A DNA stretch of 64,000 nt from Alcaligenes endophyticus (GTDB lineage: Bacteria; Pseudomonadota; Gammaproteobacteria; Burkholderiales; Burkholderiaceae_B): assembly GCF_026344035.1 (NCBI RefSeq), contig NZ_JAPKND010000004.1:248001-312000 (forward strand), read 5' to 3'. Below, piece by piece: positions 25,271 to 34,709 of this stretch. Position 1 is the first letter of the stretch. Each line of letters opens with the position of its first letter. Both the position numbers and the translations under genes were made by a program. Under the pieces are notes generated by a model, which did not search any database, was not told where the DNA came from, and saw nothing but the letters and a program-made list of their open reading frames with translations.

Positions 25271-26167
25271 TCAAGCTCGCGGATGATGTTTACTATGTAA
25301 AAGCTTTAAGCGTTCGCGGGCCACGTGGGTATATATTTGTGTAGTAGAAATATCTGCATGCCCCAACAGCATTTGCACGACCCGCAAATCCGCCCCATGG
25401 TTCAATAAATGGGTGGCAAACGCATGTCGCAATACATGAGGCGACAACGGCACCTGTATCCCAGCACGTAAGGCATATTTTTTGATAATGAGCCAAAAAG
25501 ACTGTCTGGTCATAGACTCGGTACGAGCAGTGACGAAAACATAGTCGCTGCGACGCTGTAGCAGCAAGCGAGGCCGCACCTGTTCTAAGTAGCTTTGTAA
25601 CCAATGCATGGCTTCTTCGCCTAAAGGTACCAGCCGATCTTTCCCACCCTTGCCTTGCTCTACACGAATCACCCCATCACTTAAACTTAGGTTTGCCAGC
25701 TTTAACTCTGTAAGCTCACTGACTCGCAAACCCGTGGCATATAAAGTCTCTAGCATGGCTCTATCTCTGCGCCCTAGATCCACCTGCACATCGGGTGCCT
25801 GCAATAGAGCAACCACCTGTGCCTCACTTAAGGTATGAGGAATTCGATCTGGCGTGCGTACCGACCGTAGACTCAAACACGGATCGTCCTGCCGCTGCTG
25901 CTGGCGCACCAACCACTGATAGAACCTTCGTATCGTAGCCAATCGACGATTAACGGTACTGGCCTTGGTACGCTCAGCATCATCACGCAACCACTGCCTT
26001 AATTGCTCTGTATTCAACTGCGTCAGCGGTGCCGAAACTTTGTTATGTTCACACCACTCAGCCAGATTTTCCAAATCTTGCTTATAGGCGCTCAGAGTAT
26101 TAGCAGCTAAGCCGTCTTCCAGCCAGCAGGCCTGAATAAACTCATCAATAGGACAGCCCGTTGCCAT
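25271..26167 (-). CDS. xerD: Site-specific tyrosine recombinase XerD
   Basis: Resolves chromosome dimers at dif together with XerC. 298 aa. The N-terminal SAM-like DNA-binding domain contains NTLSAYKQDLENLAEWC. The catalytic domain has Arg in YATGLRVSELTEL, Lys near VEQGKGGKDRLVPLG, HVLRHAFATHLLNHGADLR (His-x-x-Arg), LLGHADISTTQIYTH (His and the nucleophilic Tyr). Length and motifs fit XerD rather than a mobile-element integrase, and no attachment repeats or cargo genes are nearby. Confidence 0.94.
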   Translation of the reverse strand: MATGCPIDEFIQACWLEDGLAANTLSAYKQDLENLAEWCEHNKVSAPLTQLNTEQLRQWLRDDAERTKASTVNRRLATIRRFYQWLVRQQQRQDDPCLSLRSVRTPDRIPHTLSEAQVVALLQAPDVQVDLGRRDRAMLETLYATGLRVSELTELKLANLSLSDGVIRVEQGKGGKDRLVPLGEEAMHWLQSYLEQVRPRLLLQRRSDYVFVTARTESMTRQSFWLIIKKYALRAGIQVPLSPHVLRHAFATHLLNHGADLRVVQMLLGHADISTTQIYTHVARERLKLLHSKHHPRA

Positions 26168-26405
26168 ACACTATTCCTAAATAAACCTATTTGACATCGC
26201 CATCATAACGCTTTGCTTAGAGCTGATAAGCGTTAACCACAAGCTATTCACTTGTACCTAAGCCCCTGCTCCCTAGTCCACGCAAGCCGCTTGCACTCCA
26301 CGATACACGCCATTCCACAGCATGATGCAGGAAAAAACAGACAAAAAAATAGCAGCCGAAGTGCAAAACCTGGCTGCGGAGCGAAATGACTGTTGGTACT
26401 GTTGG

Positions 26406-26435
26406 CATCAAGCCTGCCTAACGGCAGGCTTGATG
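26406..26435. terminator. Strong hairpin after maeB
   Basis: Perfect 13-bp inverted repeat (CATCAAGCCTGCC and its complement) with loop TAAC, 5 bases past the maeB stop. No T tract follows on the minus strand, so it may act as a 3' stabiliser or a non-classical terminator. The 238 bases between it and xerD hold no gene I can support. Confidence 0.6.
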
Positions 26436-26440
26436 TCGCT

Positions 26441-28732
26441 TTACTGCCCTTTTTGATTCGCTTCAACTACAGTCAACGCCGTCATATTAATGATGCGGCG
26501 CACGGTAGCACTAGGGGTCAGGATATGCACGGGAGCATTCGCACCTAACAAAAACGGGCCAATGGCGACATTGCTACCCGCAGCCGTTTTTAGTAGGTTA
26601 TAGGCAATGTTCCCAGCATCTACGTTGGGGCATACCAATAAGTTAGCCGCACCTTTTAAGGGTGAGTCTGGCAAAATACGCTGTCGCAACGATTCGTCCA
26701 AGGCGCAATCGGCGTGCATCTCGCCATCCACTTCTAATTCAGGCGCTGCTTGCTGCACCATTTCTAATGCCGCGCGCATTTTGGGGCCTGATTGGGCACT
26801 GTCTGAGCCAAAATTAGAACGCGACAACAAGGCAACTTTAGGTTCTAGCTGCAACTGACTCAAACGACGTGCTGCCGCCACAGTGAACTCGGCAATCTGC
26901 TCGGCGCTGGGATTGTCATTGACGTGTGTATCCGTCAACGCCAAGGTACGCTCACCCAACAACAAAATATTCATCGCCGCATAGCAGCTTGACTGCGCCT
27001 TGCGGCCAATCATTTCGTCAATGTATTGCAAGTGTGCATGGTACGCACCTAAAGTGCCGCAAATCATACCGTCAGCCTCGCCTAAATGCACCATCGTGGC
27101 CCCAATCAAGGTTAAACGGCGACGCATTTCTACACGTGCCATTTCCTTACTGACGCCGCGGCGGCACATTTTCTCCCAGTAGATAGTCCAATATTGATGG
27201 AACCGGTCATCGGACTCTGGGTTGGTGACCTCAACGTCCACACCTAAGCGCAAACGCAAGCCAAATTTCTTGATTCTTGCCAGCAATACGGCTGGGCGCC
27301 CGACCAAAATAGGTGTGGCCAGTTTCTCGTCAACAATTACCTGAACTGCGCGCAATACGCGCTCTTCTTCGCCTTCTGTGAAAACAATGCGTGACTTCGC
27401 CCCATCACGCACCAATTGGCGTGCTATCGCAAAGACAGGCTTCATGAACGCACCGGAATGGTAGACAAACTGTTGTAGTTTTTCTGCGTACGCACCAATA
27501 TCTACTAAAGGACGCGTAGCCACTCCCCCTTCCATTGCCGCTTGCGCCACTGCCGGTGCGATGCGCACAATCAAGCGTGGGTCAAATGGCTTAGGAATCA
27601 AATACTCTGGGCCAAAACTTAAACCATAGCCACCGTAAGCTGCTGCGACCGTTTCATCCTGTTCTTCCTCAGCCAAGGCGGCTATGGCGTACACCGCGGC
27701 TTTTTCCATTTCACGGGTGATAGTGGTTGCCCCCACATCTAATGCACCGCGGAAAATATACGGAAAGCACAACACGTTATTCACTTGATTGGGAAAATCG
27801 GATCGCCCCGTTGCTAATACCACGTCTGGACGAGCTGCCTTAGCCACTTCTGGCAAAATTTCCGGCGTTGGATTAGCCAATGCCATCACAAACGGCTGCG
27901 CAGCCATTTTTTGCAGCATCTCAGGCTTCAGTACGCCGCCCGCCGATAAGCCTAGGAAAACATCGGCCCCCTCGATCACATCGCTCAAGGTGCGTAGGTC
28001 AGTATCCTTAGCGAAACGAGCCAATTCAGGCCCTTGCGCACCGGGTCGACCTTGGTACACCACGCCATCGATATCAGTTACCCAGATATTTTCTTCGGGC
28101 AGGCCTAAGTCACACATTAAATCTAAACAGGCCAGCGCTGCAGCGCCTGCACCGGACGATACAACCTTAATCTGGCGTATATCTTTGCCCACCACTTTCA
28201 AGCCATTCAGGAAAGCAGCTGACACAGTAATGGCAGTACCATGCTGATCATCATGAAAAACTGGAATTTTCATTCTGGCACGAAGTTTACGCTCAACCTC
28301 GAAACACTCGGGCGCCTTAATATCCTCAAGGTTAATCCCGCCAAAGGTTGGCTCCAGACCAGCGATAATATCCACTAACTTGTCAGGATCGGTTTCGTTA
28401 ATTTCAATATCAAAAACGTCCAAACCCGAAAACTTTTTAAATAAAACAGCTTTACCTTCCATGACAGGCTTAGACGCCAACGCGCCAATATTCCCTAAAC
28501 CCAGTACTGCTGTACCGTTAGAGATCACCCCTACCAAGTTACCACGCGCGGTATAACGAAAAGCATTCATGGGGTCAGCGGCAATTTCTTCACACGCTGC
28601 TGCCACACCCGGTGTGTAAGCTAGACCCAGATCGCGCTGTGAAACTAAAGGCTTAGATGCATTGATAGAGAGTTTTCCCGGCTGCGGAAACTCGTGATAA
28701 TCCAATGCTGCCTGTCTATCGATATTACTCAT
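26441..28732 (-). CDS. maeB: NADP-dependent malic enzyme with phosphotransacetylase-like C-terminal domain
   Basis: Decarboxylates malate to pyruvate, yielding NADPH. 763 aa. Malic domain at residues about 1-160 with [15 protein letters not shown] and the catalytic stretch ..[28 protein letters not shown]-binding domain at about 160-420 ([16 protein letters not shown]). The C-terminal part from about 430 ([18 protein letters not shown]) is a Pta-like domain known to be regulatory, not catalytic, in this hybrid family. Start at 28732 ([16 protein letters not shown]) has AAGGAG 10 bases upstream; longer starts lack support. Confidence 0.95.
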   Translation of the reverse strand: MSNIDRQAALDYHEFPQPGKLSINASKPLVSQRDLGLAYTPGVAAACEEIAADPMNAFRYTARGNLVGVISNGTAVLGLGNIGALASKPVMEGKAVLFKKFSGLDVFDIEINETDPDKLVDIIAGLEPTFGGINLEDIKAPECFEVERKLRARMKIPVFHDDQHGTAITVSAAFLNGLKVVGKDIRQIKVVSSGAGAAALACLDLMCDLGLPEENIWVTDIDGVVYQGRPGAQGPELARFAKDTDLRTLSDVIEGADVFLGLSAGGVLKPEMLQKMAAQPFVMALANPTPEILPEVAKAARPDVVLATGRSDFPNQVNNVLCFPYIFRGALDVGATTITREMEKAAVYAIAALAEEEQDETVAAAYGGYGLSFGPEYLIPKPFDPRLIVRIAPAVAQAAMEGGVATRPLVDIGAYAEKLQQFVYHSGAFMKPVFAIARQLVRDGAKSRIVFTEGEEERVLRAVQVIVDEKLATPILVGRPAVLLARIKKFGLRLRLGVDVEVTNPESDDRFHQYWTIYWEKMCRRGVSKEMARVEMRRRLTLIGATMVHLGEADGMICGTLGAYHAHLQYIDEMIGRKAQSSCYAAMNILLLGERTLALTDTHVNDNPSAEQIAEFTVAAARRLSQLQLEPKVALLSRSNFGSDSAQSGPKMRAALEMVQQAAPELEVDGEMHADCALDESLRQRILPDSPLKGAANLLVCPNVDAGNIAYNLLKTAAGSNVAIGPFLLGANAPVHILTPSATVRRIINMTALTVVEANQKGQ

Positions 28733-28911
28733 GTCAAAAAGCTCCTTGCGCGCAGTCTCTAGAAAGCAGCACTGCATCATCTTTATTAAGTCGGTGAATG
28801 GCCTTAAGGTAAGCGGAGGTACCGGCTCAGCCTGCTGTCGCCAGAATATAAATCAGTGTAAATAAGCAAAGCCGAAGAGCTATTCGCATTTATAATAGGG
28901 GCATAAGTAAT

Positions 28912-28923
28912 TACCTATAGGTA
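28912..28923. promoter_or_regulatory. 12-bp palindrome in front of the LysR gene
   Basis: TACCTATAGGTA is a perfect palindrome ending 3 bases before the LysR ATG and covering its ribosome-site region. A TATAAT hexamer lies at 28891-28896. This may be an autoregulatory site; no protein assignment is possible from sequence alone. Confidence 0.4.
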
Positions 28924-28926
28924 GGC

Positions 28927-29922
28927 ATGGACAAGCCCTCTTCCGCTGGCTGGGATATTAATCATCGCTTAATGAATCGATTAAAAATCCGGCATCTGGC
29001 TCTACTCTTACAAATCGAAAAACTAGGCTCCTTGACGCGAGTCGCCGAAGCAATGGCCACTAGCCAACCTTCTGTTACCCAAGCTCTCGCGGAAATGGAA
29101 GACATGTTTGGTGCGCCCTTATTCGAACGCACACCCCGCGGTATGAATGCGACACAGCAAGGTCTACTTGTATTAGAACGAGCGCGCAGCATGCTCAATG
29201 ATATTGAGCTGCTTCAACATGATATGCATGCACTCAAGCACGGGCGCCAAGCTCATTTGCACGTGGGGCTCATCCCTTATATTTCAGGCAAATTAGTCAC
29301 GGCAGCGACGCAATCTGTTTTCGCTCAACATAGGCCTCTTACCTTAAGCCTGCACGAAGGGCTGAGCAGTGATTTAATTGGGATGCTGCGCGAGCATGCC
29401 CTAGATTGCGTCATCGCCAGGGTCAGTCCAAAACTGGCCACTCACGACCTACAACAGCATGTTTTATATAGCCAACAACCGCGCTTGATTAGCGGCCGCA
29501 AACTGGCTGCTCGCTTAGGACGAAGGAAACTGGACTGGAAAGTACTACAAGGCTTGGATTGGGTACTAGGCCCTAAACATACCCCCATACACAGGCAAGT
29601 CATGGACTTATTCCTGTCAGTAGGCGTTACCCCGCCTGAGGCCATTATAGAAACGGCCTCTAGCAAGCTAGTTGGGGAATTCATCAGTCACAATGACAAT
29701 GCTGTTTCTATCGTGCCAGCCGAAACAGCCGAGGACTTGGTACGCATCTCCAATGTCTCTATCGTTCCTTATTCTATTGATTGGAACTTGGCGCCGATTG
29801 CCCTCTTCACCCGTAGCCAGGGCCCAACTCGCGACGTAGATAAAGCATTTAGCCAAGCTTTGAAACAGCTATGCCAAACACATCCCGCAAACCGATCTCC
29901 GGGCAGCAGCTACTTTTATTAA
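28927..29922 (+). CDS. LysR-family transcriptional regulator
   Basis: 331 aa. The HTH is at residues about 18-80 (RLKIRHLALLLQIEKLGSLTRVAEAMATSQPS, GAPLFERTPRGM). The effector domain from about residue 110 shows LHVGLIPYISGKLVTAATQSVF. The N-terminus carries a 17-residue extension before the HTH. It is divergent from maeB and convergent with a Bug binding-protein gene, so its target is unclear: autoregulation, maeB or the Bug gene. A palindrome overlaps its start. Confidence 0.92.
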   Translation: MDKPSSAGWDINHRLMNRLKIRHLALLLQIEKLGSLTRVAEAMATSQPSVTQALAEMEDMFGAPLFERTPRGMNATQQGLLVLERARSMLNDIELLQHDMHALKHGRQAHLHVGLIPYISGKLVTAATQSVFAQHRPLTLSLHEGLSSDLIGMLREHALDCVIARVSPKLATHDLQQHVLYSQQPRLISGRKLAARLGRRKLDWKVLQGLDWVLGPKHTPIHRQVMDLFLSVGVTPPEAIIETASSKLVGEFISHNDNAVSIVPAETAEDLVRISNVSIVPYSIDWNLAPIALFTRSQGPTRDVDKAFSQALKQLCQTHPANRSPGSSYFY

Positions 29923-29925
29923 AAA

Positions 29926-29957
29926 AGCCGCTGACAGGGCATTTCCTATCAGCGGCT
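29926..29957. terminator. Bidirectional terminator between LysR and Bug genes
   Basis: Stem AGCCGCTGA/TCAGCGGCT extended by AGG/CCT with one mismatch. Six T residues follow on the minus strand, which suits the leftward Bug gene; the rightward LysR gene also ends here. Confidence 0.88.
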
Positions 29958-29979
29958 CAAGCAAACTGAATAACTGGCG

Positions 29980-30975
29980 TTACTCTAAACTAATACCACC
30001 TTTGGTCACCACTTCAGCAGCCCAGTCGAACTGCTCTTTAATTTCTTTGCCGAACTCTTCTGGCGTATTGCCTGAAGGCGATGCACCTTGTTTGGCTAAT
30101 GCCTCAATGACTGCTGGCTTTTTCAACGCTTCTGCGGCAGCTGCATGAAGTTTTTGCACAATCGCGTCTGGTGTACCTTTAGGGGCCAACAAACCATACC
30201 AAGCAGGGCTGTTTAACTCGGGATAACCTTCTTCTGCCAAGGTAGGCACATCAGGCAGTAAGGCTAAGCGCTCAGGCCAAGAAATCGCCATAGCGCGTAA
30301 ATTCCCGCCTTGGATCTGTGCCATGGAGCTAGGTAGATTATCAAACATGATATTAATTTGACCGCCTACCGCATCGGTCACCGCCGGGCCAGCACCGCGA
30401 TATGGAACGTGAATAACATCCGTATCGGTAGATTGTTTAAATGCTTCACCAAATAAGTGTAAGACCGAACAAGTACCCGAACTACCATACGTGTAAGTAC
30501 CTGGATTCTTTTTCAGCTCAGCAACAAATTCTTTAAAGTTTGCGGCAGGGAACTTAGGGTTAACTTCAATGACGTTAGGTAAATTAGCAAAGTTCGTAAC
30601 AGGAATAAAATCTTCCAACGGCTTATAAGGTAAGTCGTCAGGACGACATGCAGGATTTACCGCTAAGGTAGATATGGTAGCTATCGATAAAGTATAACCA
30701 TCGGGTTTAGCTCGAGCAGCCTCGGCCGCTCCGATTGCTCCACCTGCCCCTGCCTTGTTTTCAACCACCATGGGTTGCCCTAAAATCTCACCCATCTCTC
30801 GGGTGACGATACGGGTTACGATATCTGTTGAGCCACCGGGCGCAAAGGGCACGATAACGCGGATAGCATGGTTAGGATAATTATCCGCGGCTGTAGCAGC
30901 AAGCGGGGTAACGCCGACCGCTGCAACTGTTGCACATAGGGATAACAATGCGAATTTTCGTTTCATTATTGACAT
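29980..30975 (-). CDS. Bug-family (TctC-like) periplasmic solute-binding protein
   Basis: 331 aa from ATG at 30975 (GGAGA about 9 bases upstream). Signal peptide: MSIMKRKFALLSLC to about PLAATAA. The mature start NYPNHAIRVIVPFAPGGSTD is the Bug signature, with VENKAGAGGAIGAAEAARAKPDGYT and HVPYRGAGPAVTDAVGGQINIMFD following. Two cysteines at NPACRPDD and SSGTCSVL may form a disulphide. Single gene, with a terminator downstream and no TctAB genes nearby. Probably binds a mono- or dicarboxylate. Confidence 0.93.
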   Translation of the reverse strand: MSIMKRKFALLSLCATVAAVGVTPLAATAADNYPNHAIRVIVPFAPGGSTDIVTRIVTREMGEILGQPMVVENKAGAGGAIGAAEAARAKPDGYTLSIATISTLAVNPACRPDDLPYKPLEDFIPVTNFANLPNVIEVNPKFPAANFKEFVAELKKNPGTYTYGSSGTCSVLHLFGEAFKQSTDTDVIHVPYRGAGPAVTDAVGGQINIMFDNLPSSMAQIQGGNLRAMAISWPERLALLPDVPTLAEEGYPELNSPAWYGLLAPKGTPDAIVQKLHAAAAEALKKPAVIEALAKQGASPSGNTPEEFGKEIKEQFDWAAEVVTKGGISLE

Positions 30976-31128
30976 TGATCGGGTCTCCACAAAACAATTA
31001 AAAATACCTTCCCCGGGGGAAAACCTCATCATAATAGCTCAGGCTTTAGACAACAGCGTTAAATATCACACTCTTTATTAATAACAAATCATTTACCCTT
31101 AAACGCTTTAAGCATCAATAGTTTAATC

Positions 31129-32040
31129 ATGCCAGCCATTTTACAACTCATCGCACCCGATTTTTTATTGATAGGCTTAGGTTGGCTCTTATTACATTAC
31201 CTACATTTTCCCGCTGATTTTTTTCGTTCTTTAGAGAAGTTGGTCTACTACGTGCTCTTTCCTGCGCTGTTGTTTTCTTCCCTAACCCAAACTCAATGGA
31301 GCTTAAGCGAAGCTAGCTGGCTCTTACTTGCCGTATTAACGGTAATTCTATGCGCCGTAGGGTTATCGTGGCTGGCACAGCCTTTTTTAAAGCCCGATGC
31401 ACGCTCTATGGGCTCCATTGCCCAATGCGGGTTTCGTTTTAATACTTATCTTGGCTTATCTTTAGCGCAAGCAATTGGCGGCGCTCAAGGTGCTGCAGCC
31501 ATGGCTTTATTGGTAGGGTTTGGTGTCCCTCTATGCAATATGGCGGCAGTTAGCGGTTTGGCTCGGGGGCGGGGGAAGCGACGTATGTTCCAGGCAATGG
31601 CAAAAAACCCGCTTATTCTTGCCACATTATTAGGGATGATCTGGAATCTAGGACGACTGCCCATTCCAGGCCCCTTTGCGATCAGCTTAAGCCGTTTAGG
31701 CGCCTGCGCCTTAGGTATAGGACTACTTTGCGTAGGCGCTACGCTTTCTTTGCAAGGGGCGCGCGCGCACCAAAAGCTGATAATCTGGATAAATGCCGTA
31801 AAATTGTTGGCCATGCCGGCCTTAGCATTACTCTTAGCCTACGCCATGCAGCTTAATTTGATCGAAAGCCAAATGCTCTTGCTTTACTGTGCGCTACCTA
31901 CGGCCTCGTCTGCCCATGTACTGGCCGCACAAATGCAAGGCGATGCAAAATTGGTCGCATTAACCATGTCTCTAGGTACATTATCGGCGATCCTTACTAT
32001 ACCTTTATGGCTACACATCTTTAACTGGATTTTTCAATAA
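31129..32040 (+). CDS. AEC-family transporter (auxin efflux carrier superfamily)
   Basis: 303-aa membrane protein with about ten hydrophobic helices in two halves. Family stretches: FPADFFRSLEKLVYYVLFPALLFSSL and YCALPTASSAHVLAAQMQGDAK. Bacterial AEC members such as MleP/MdcF carry malate or malonate. It is divergent from the Bug gene across about 150 bases and ends 9 bases before tsaE. The solute is not determinable here. Confidence 0.88.
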   Translation: MPAILQLIAPDFLLIGLGWLLLHYLHFPADFFRSLEKLVYYVLFPALLFSSLTQTQWSLSEASWLLLAVLTVILCAVGLSWLAQPFLKPDARSMGSIAQCGFRFNTYLGLSLAQAIGGAQGAAAMALLVGFGVPLCNMAAVSGLARGRGKRRMFQAMAKNPLILATLLGMIWNLGRLPIPGPFAISLSRLGACALGIGLLCVGATLSLQGARAHQKLIIWINAVKLLAMPALALLLAYAMQLNLIESQMLLLYCALPTASSAHVLAAQMQGDAKLVALTMSLGTLSAILTIPLWLHIFNWIFQ

Positions 32041-32049
32041 CTCCCCGTC

Positions 32050-32550
32050 ATGAGCTCCACAACACTCCAATTACATTTAGCGGATGAAGAGGCCACCAAC
32101 GCTCTGGCACAACAGTTGGCACCTCTCGTAGCTGGACACACACACGAGGTGGCCATGGGCGGCCGAATTCACCTTCATGGTGAACTGGGTGCAGGAAAGA
32201 CACACTTTGTCCGTGCCCTCCTCCAAGCGGTTGGCGTAAGCGGTCGAATTAAAAGTCCAAGCTACGCATTGCTTGAAAGTTATAAAGTTTCTAGCTTATA
32301 CTGCTATCACCTTGATTTTTATAGATTTAGCGACGCTCGTGAATGGTTAGATGCTGGTTTTCGTGACATTTTGCAAGAAGACGCACTCGTTCTGATTGAA
32401 TGGCCCGAAAAAGCAGGTAATTTGCTACCGCCACCCGATCTGGATTTACATCTGGATTACGCGCAAGAAGGACGTCGAGCCACCCTGCATGCACGCAGCA
32501 CAAAAGGAAAGATATGGATAAGCAGACTCAACCCCAGCAGGCCACGTTAG
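32050..32550 (+). CDS. tsaE: tRNA t6A biosynthesis ATPase TsaE
   Basis: ATPase that drives the TsaBD complex forming N6-threonylcarbamoyladenosine at position 37 of ANN-decoding tRNAs. 166 aa. Walker A HGELGAGKTHFVRALL is at about residues 41-56. SPSYALLESYKV, HLDFYRF, and LIEWPEKAGNLLPPPDLDLHL are the family stretches. It overlaps amiC by 37 bases, a close coupling also seen as tsaE-amiB in enterics. Confidence 0.95.
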   Translation: MSSTTLQLHLADEEATNALAQQLAPLVAGHTHEVAMGGRIHLHGELGAGKTHFVRALLQAVGVSGRIKSPSYALLESYKVSSLYCYHLDFYRFSDAREWLDAGFRDILQEDALVLIEWPEKAGNLLPPPDLDLHLDYAQEGRRATLHARSTKGKIWISRLNPSRPR

Positions 32551-33866
32551 GCAAATCTGCTCAGGTACGTCGCCGCGTTCTTACCGGTGCGACCACGCTA
32601 CTTCTAGTGCCTGTTATCCCCAAGCTCGCTCATGCTAGTACCATCGTAGCGGTACGTACTTGGCCCGCCAACGAATACACCCGGGTAACACTCGAGATGG
32701 ACAGCGAATTAAAAGCTGAACATTTCACACTAGAGAACCCGCATCGTATGGTGGTAGATATAGAAGGACTGACCTTAGACCGTGCTATGCAAGAGCTGGT
32801 CTCTAAAGTGCGGCCTAACGACCCCTATATTAATTCCATCCGTGTAGGACAAAATAAGCCCGATGTCGTGCGTTTAGTCATCGATCTTAAACAATCTATT
32901 GCACCCCAAGTTTTTACGCTTAAGCCTATAGGGGAATACAAATATCGTTTGGTGCTTGACCTGTACCCGCGCGTCGCGCAGGATCCGCTCTTGGCTTTGC
33001 AACTCCAAAACGAAGACGATCCGCTTGCTGCCGTGCTAGAGAACTTAGCGCAAAACTCGCCTGACGTCCCTGTGCCAAGCGTCAAAGGACAGTCCTTACC
33101 GCCAGTAGCCAAACCAAGCCCTGCACCCGCACCTGCTCCAAGCCTGCCCCGTGGCACGGCCAACCGACCTATTCTCATTGCACTGGATCCTGGGCATGGT
33201 GGCGAAGACCCTGGTGCTATTGGCCCCGCAGGCACCCGCGAAAAAGATGTAGTGCTGAATATCGCCCGCCGGCTCAAGCGATTGATCGACGCCCAACCAA
33301 ATATGCGTGCTTACATGACCCGTGATGCCGATTTTTTTGTGCCGTTAGGGGTGCGTGTCCAAAAAGCACGACGGGTCAAAGCGGATCTGTTCGTCAGCAT
33401 ACACGCCGATGCCTGGATCAAGCCCTCGGCCCGTGGATCCTCTATTTACGCCTTATCACAAAATGGTGCCACAAGTTCTGCTGCACGCTGGTTAGCGCAA
33501 AAAGAAAACGATGCTGACTTAATCGGCGGGGTAAACCTGGGTTCACAAAATCGCCAAGTCGCCCAAATTTTGCTGGATTTATCTACCGCCGCACAAATTA
33601 CAGACTCAGTAAACGTGGGGACACGCATTCTTAGCGAAGTAGGCAAGATTAACCGCCTACATAAACGTCAAGTAGAACGAGCTGGTTTTGCCGTACTCCG
33701 CGCGCCCGATATTCCCTCTGTTTTGGTAGAAACGGCATTCATTAGCAACCCTCAGGAAGAGCAGCTATTGCGTAGCCCCGCACACCAAGACAAAATCGCG
33801 CAGGCGATGCTCACGGGCATACGTGGCTACTTTGCAGAAAATCCTGCCTTAGCTAACCGCGCTTAA
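32514..33866 (+). CDS. amiC: N-acetylmuramoyl-L-alanine amidase (AmiC type)
   Basis: Zinc amidase that splits septal peptidoglycan during cell separation. 450 aa. A Tat-type signal peptide is at residues 1-42 (RRRVLTGATTLLLVPVIP, ending HAS). The AMIN domain (about 43-155; RVTLEMDSELKAEHFTL) targets the septum. A Pro/Ala linker follows at about 195-220. The Amidase_3 domain carries zinc ligands in DPGHGGEDPGAIG, TREKDVVLN and SIHADA, and the catalytic Glu in LVETAFISNPQEE. The start at 32514 has a AAAGGAAA site and preserves the twin arginine. Within the conserved tsaE-ami-mutL-miaA group. Confidence 0.95.
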   Translation: MDKQTQPQQATLGKSAQVRRRVLTGATTLLLVPVIPKLAHASTIVAVRTWPANEYTRVTLEMDSELKAEHFTLENPHRMVVDIEGLTLDRAMQELVSKVRPNDPYINSIRVGQNKPDVVRLVIDLKQSIAPQVFTLKPIGEYKYRLVLDLYPRVAQDPLLALQLQNEDDPLAAVLENLAQNSPDVPVPSVKGQSLPPVAKPSPAPAPAPSLPRGTANRPILIALDPGHGGEDPGAIGPAGTREKDVVLNIARRLKRLIDAQPNMRAYMTRDADFFVPLGVRVQKARRVKADLFVSIHADAWIKPSARGSSIYALSQNGATSSAARWLAQKENDADLIGGVNLGSQNRQVAQILLDLSTAAQITDSVNVGTRILSEVGKINRLHKRQVERAGFAVLRAPDIPSVLVETAFISNPQEEQLLRSPAHQDKIAQAMLTGIRGYFAENPALANRA

Positions 33867-33905
33867 GCGCGGTGGTTATCAGGCTGCCTAAGCCAGCAGC
33901 CTGAT
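33856..33905. terminator. Two consecutive hairpins after amiC
   Basis: An 18-bp perfect palindrome (ACCGCGCTTAAGCGCGGT, 33856-33873) spans the amiC stop codon. It is followed by a 10-bp stem ATCAGGCTGC/GCAGCCTGAT (33878-33905). Neither has a T tract, so the termination role is likely but not certain. The gene on the right is on the opposite strand. Confidence 0.6.
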
Positions 33906-33930
33906 ACGGTGGGGCATACCGTAGCGTGTA

Positions 33931-34572
33931 TCAGTGTTGTACCTTACGCTTTACCAACAGCTTCCAAAGGCCACCAACTACCACTGGCACTGCCGCTGCA
34001 CTAATTCCTATTAACACAATAGTATTCAGGTGCTCTTTAATAATTGGCACATTACCAAAAAAGTAACCCAGGGTAATGAGACTTCCCACCCACAGCACAG
34101 CACCACTAACGTTATACAACTGAAAGCGCAATGGATTCATTCGTGCAACCCCTGCAACAAATGGTGCGAAAGTTCTAAAAATGGGCAAAAAACGGGACAT
34201 TACCAATGTTTTTCCACCGTGTTTCTCGTAAAAGGCGTGCGTCTTAATCAACGCTTTTCGGTCCAGAAAACGGGATTCAGTCGTGAACACTTTAGGTCCA
34301 ATATAGCGGCCTACGTAATAATTAACGGTATTTCCCGTGATTGCCGCAACGATGAGCACCATCGCCAACAGAACCGGATCGAGCATGCCATTGGCACCAA
34401 AGGCACCAGCAATAAACAACAAGGAGTCACCAGGTAAAAATGGCAATACAATCAACCCCGTTTCACCAAACACGATGGCCGATAAAATGACATAGATCCA
34501 TGCTCCATACATTTGTACCCACATGCCCAAGTGTTGGTCAATGTTAAGGATCATATTCAGAATTTCAGGCAT
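33931..34572 (-). CDS. DedA-family membrane protein
   Basis: 213 aa from the ATG at 34572 (MPEILNMILNIDQHLG), chosen by analogy with other DedA N-termini; longer in-frame starts exist up to 34683. The SNARE-associated/DedA domain shows FGETGLIVLPFLPGDSLLFIAGAFGA, NTVNYYVGRYIGPKVF, and ..MSRFLPIFRTFAPFVAGVARM with the conserved basic residues. About five membrane helices. DedA proteins are implicated in lipid carrier (undecaprenyl phosphate) or phospholipid flipping and in membrane homeostasis. It lies inverted between amiC and mutL. Confidence 0.88.
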   Translation of the reverse strand: MPEILNMILNIDQHLGMWVQMYGAWIYVILSAIVFGETGLIVLPFLPGDSLLFIAGAFGANGMLDPVLLAMVLIVAAITGNTVNYYVGRYIGPKVFTTESRFLDRKALIKTHAFYEKHGGKTLVMSRFLPIFRTFAPFVAGVARMNPLRFQLYNVSGAVLWVGSLITLGYFFGNVPIIKEHLNTIVLIGISAAAVPVVVGGLWKLLVKRKVQH

Positions 34573-34709
34573 ACATACACCAAATAAGAACAGCTTGGTC
34601 ATCAAGCTGACCACACGCTGAAAGACAACAAAATAGTAGAATAACAGGCTATTGCTATAAAAATACGCCATCCTGCGCAACAATAGCCATACAGGTTCAA
34701 GTCATAATC

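Noticed and set aside
25271-26167. Tyrosine recombinase as a sign of an integrated element
   Set aside because: Length and motifs are those of chromosomal XerD, and no attachment repeats or cargo genes surround it.
26168-26405. Possible small gene or RNA between xerD and maeB, including an AACGCTT/AAGCGTT hairpin and a TTGACA hexamer
   Set aside because: The reading frame there has no ribosome site or recognisable features, and the 7-bp hairpin with a 14-base loop and lone hexamer are within chance expectation.
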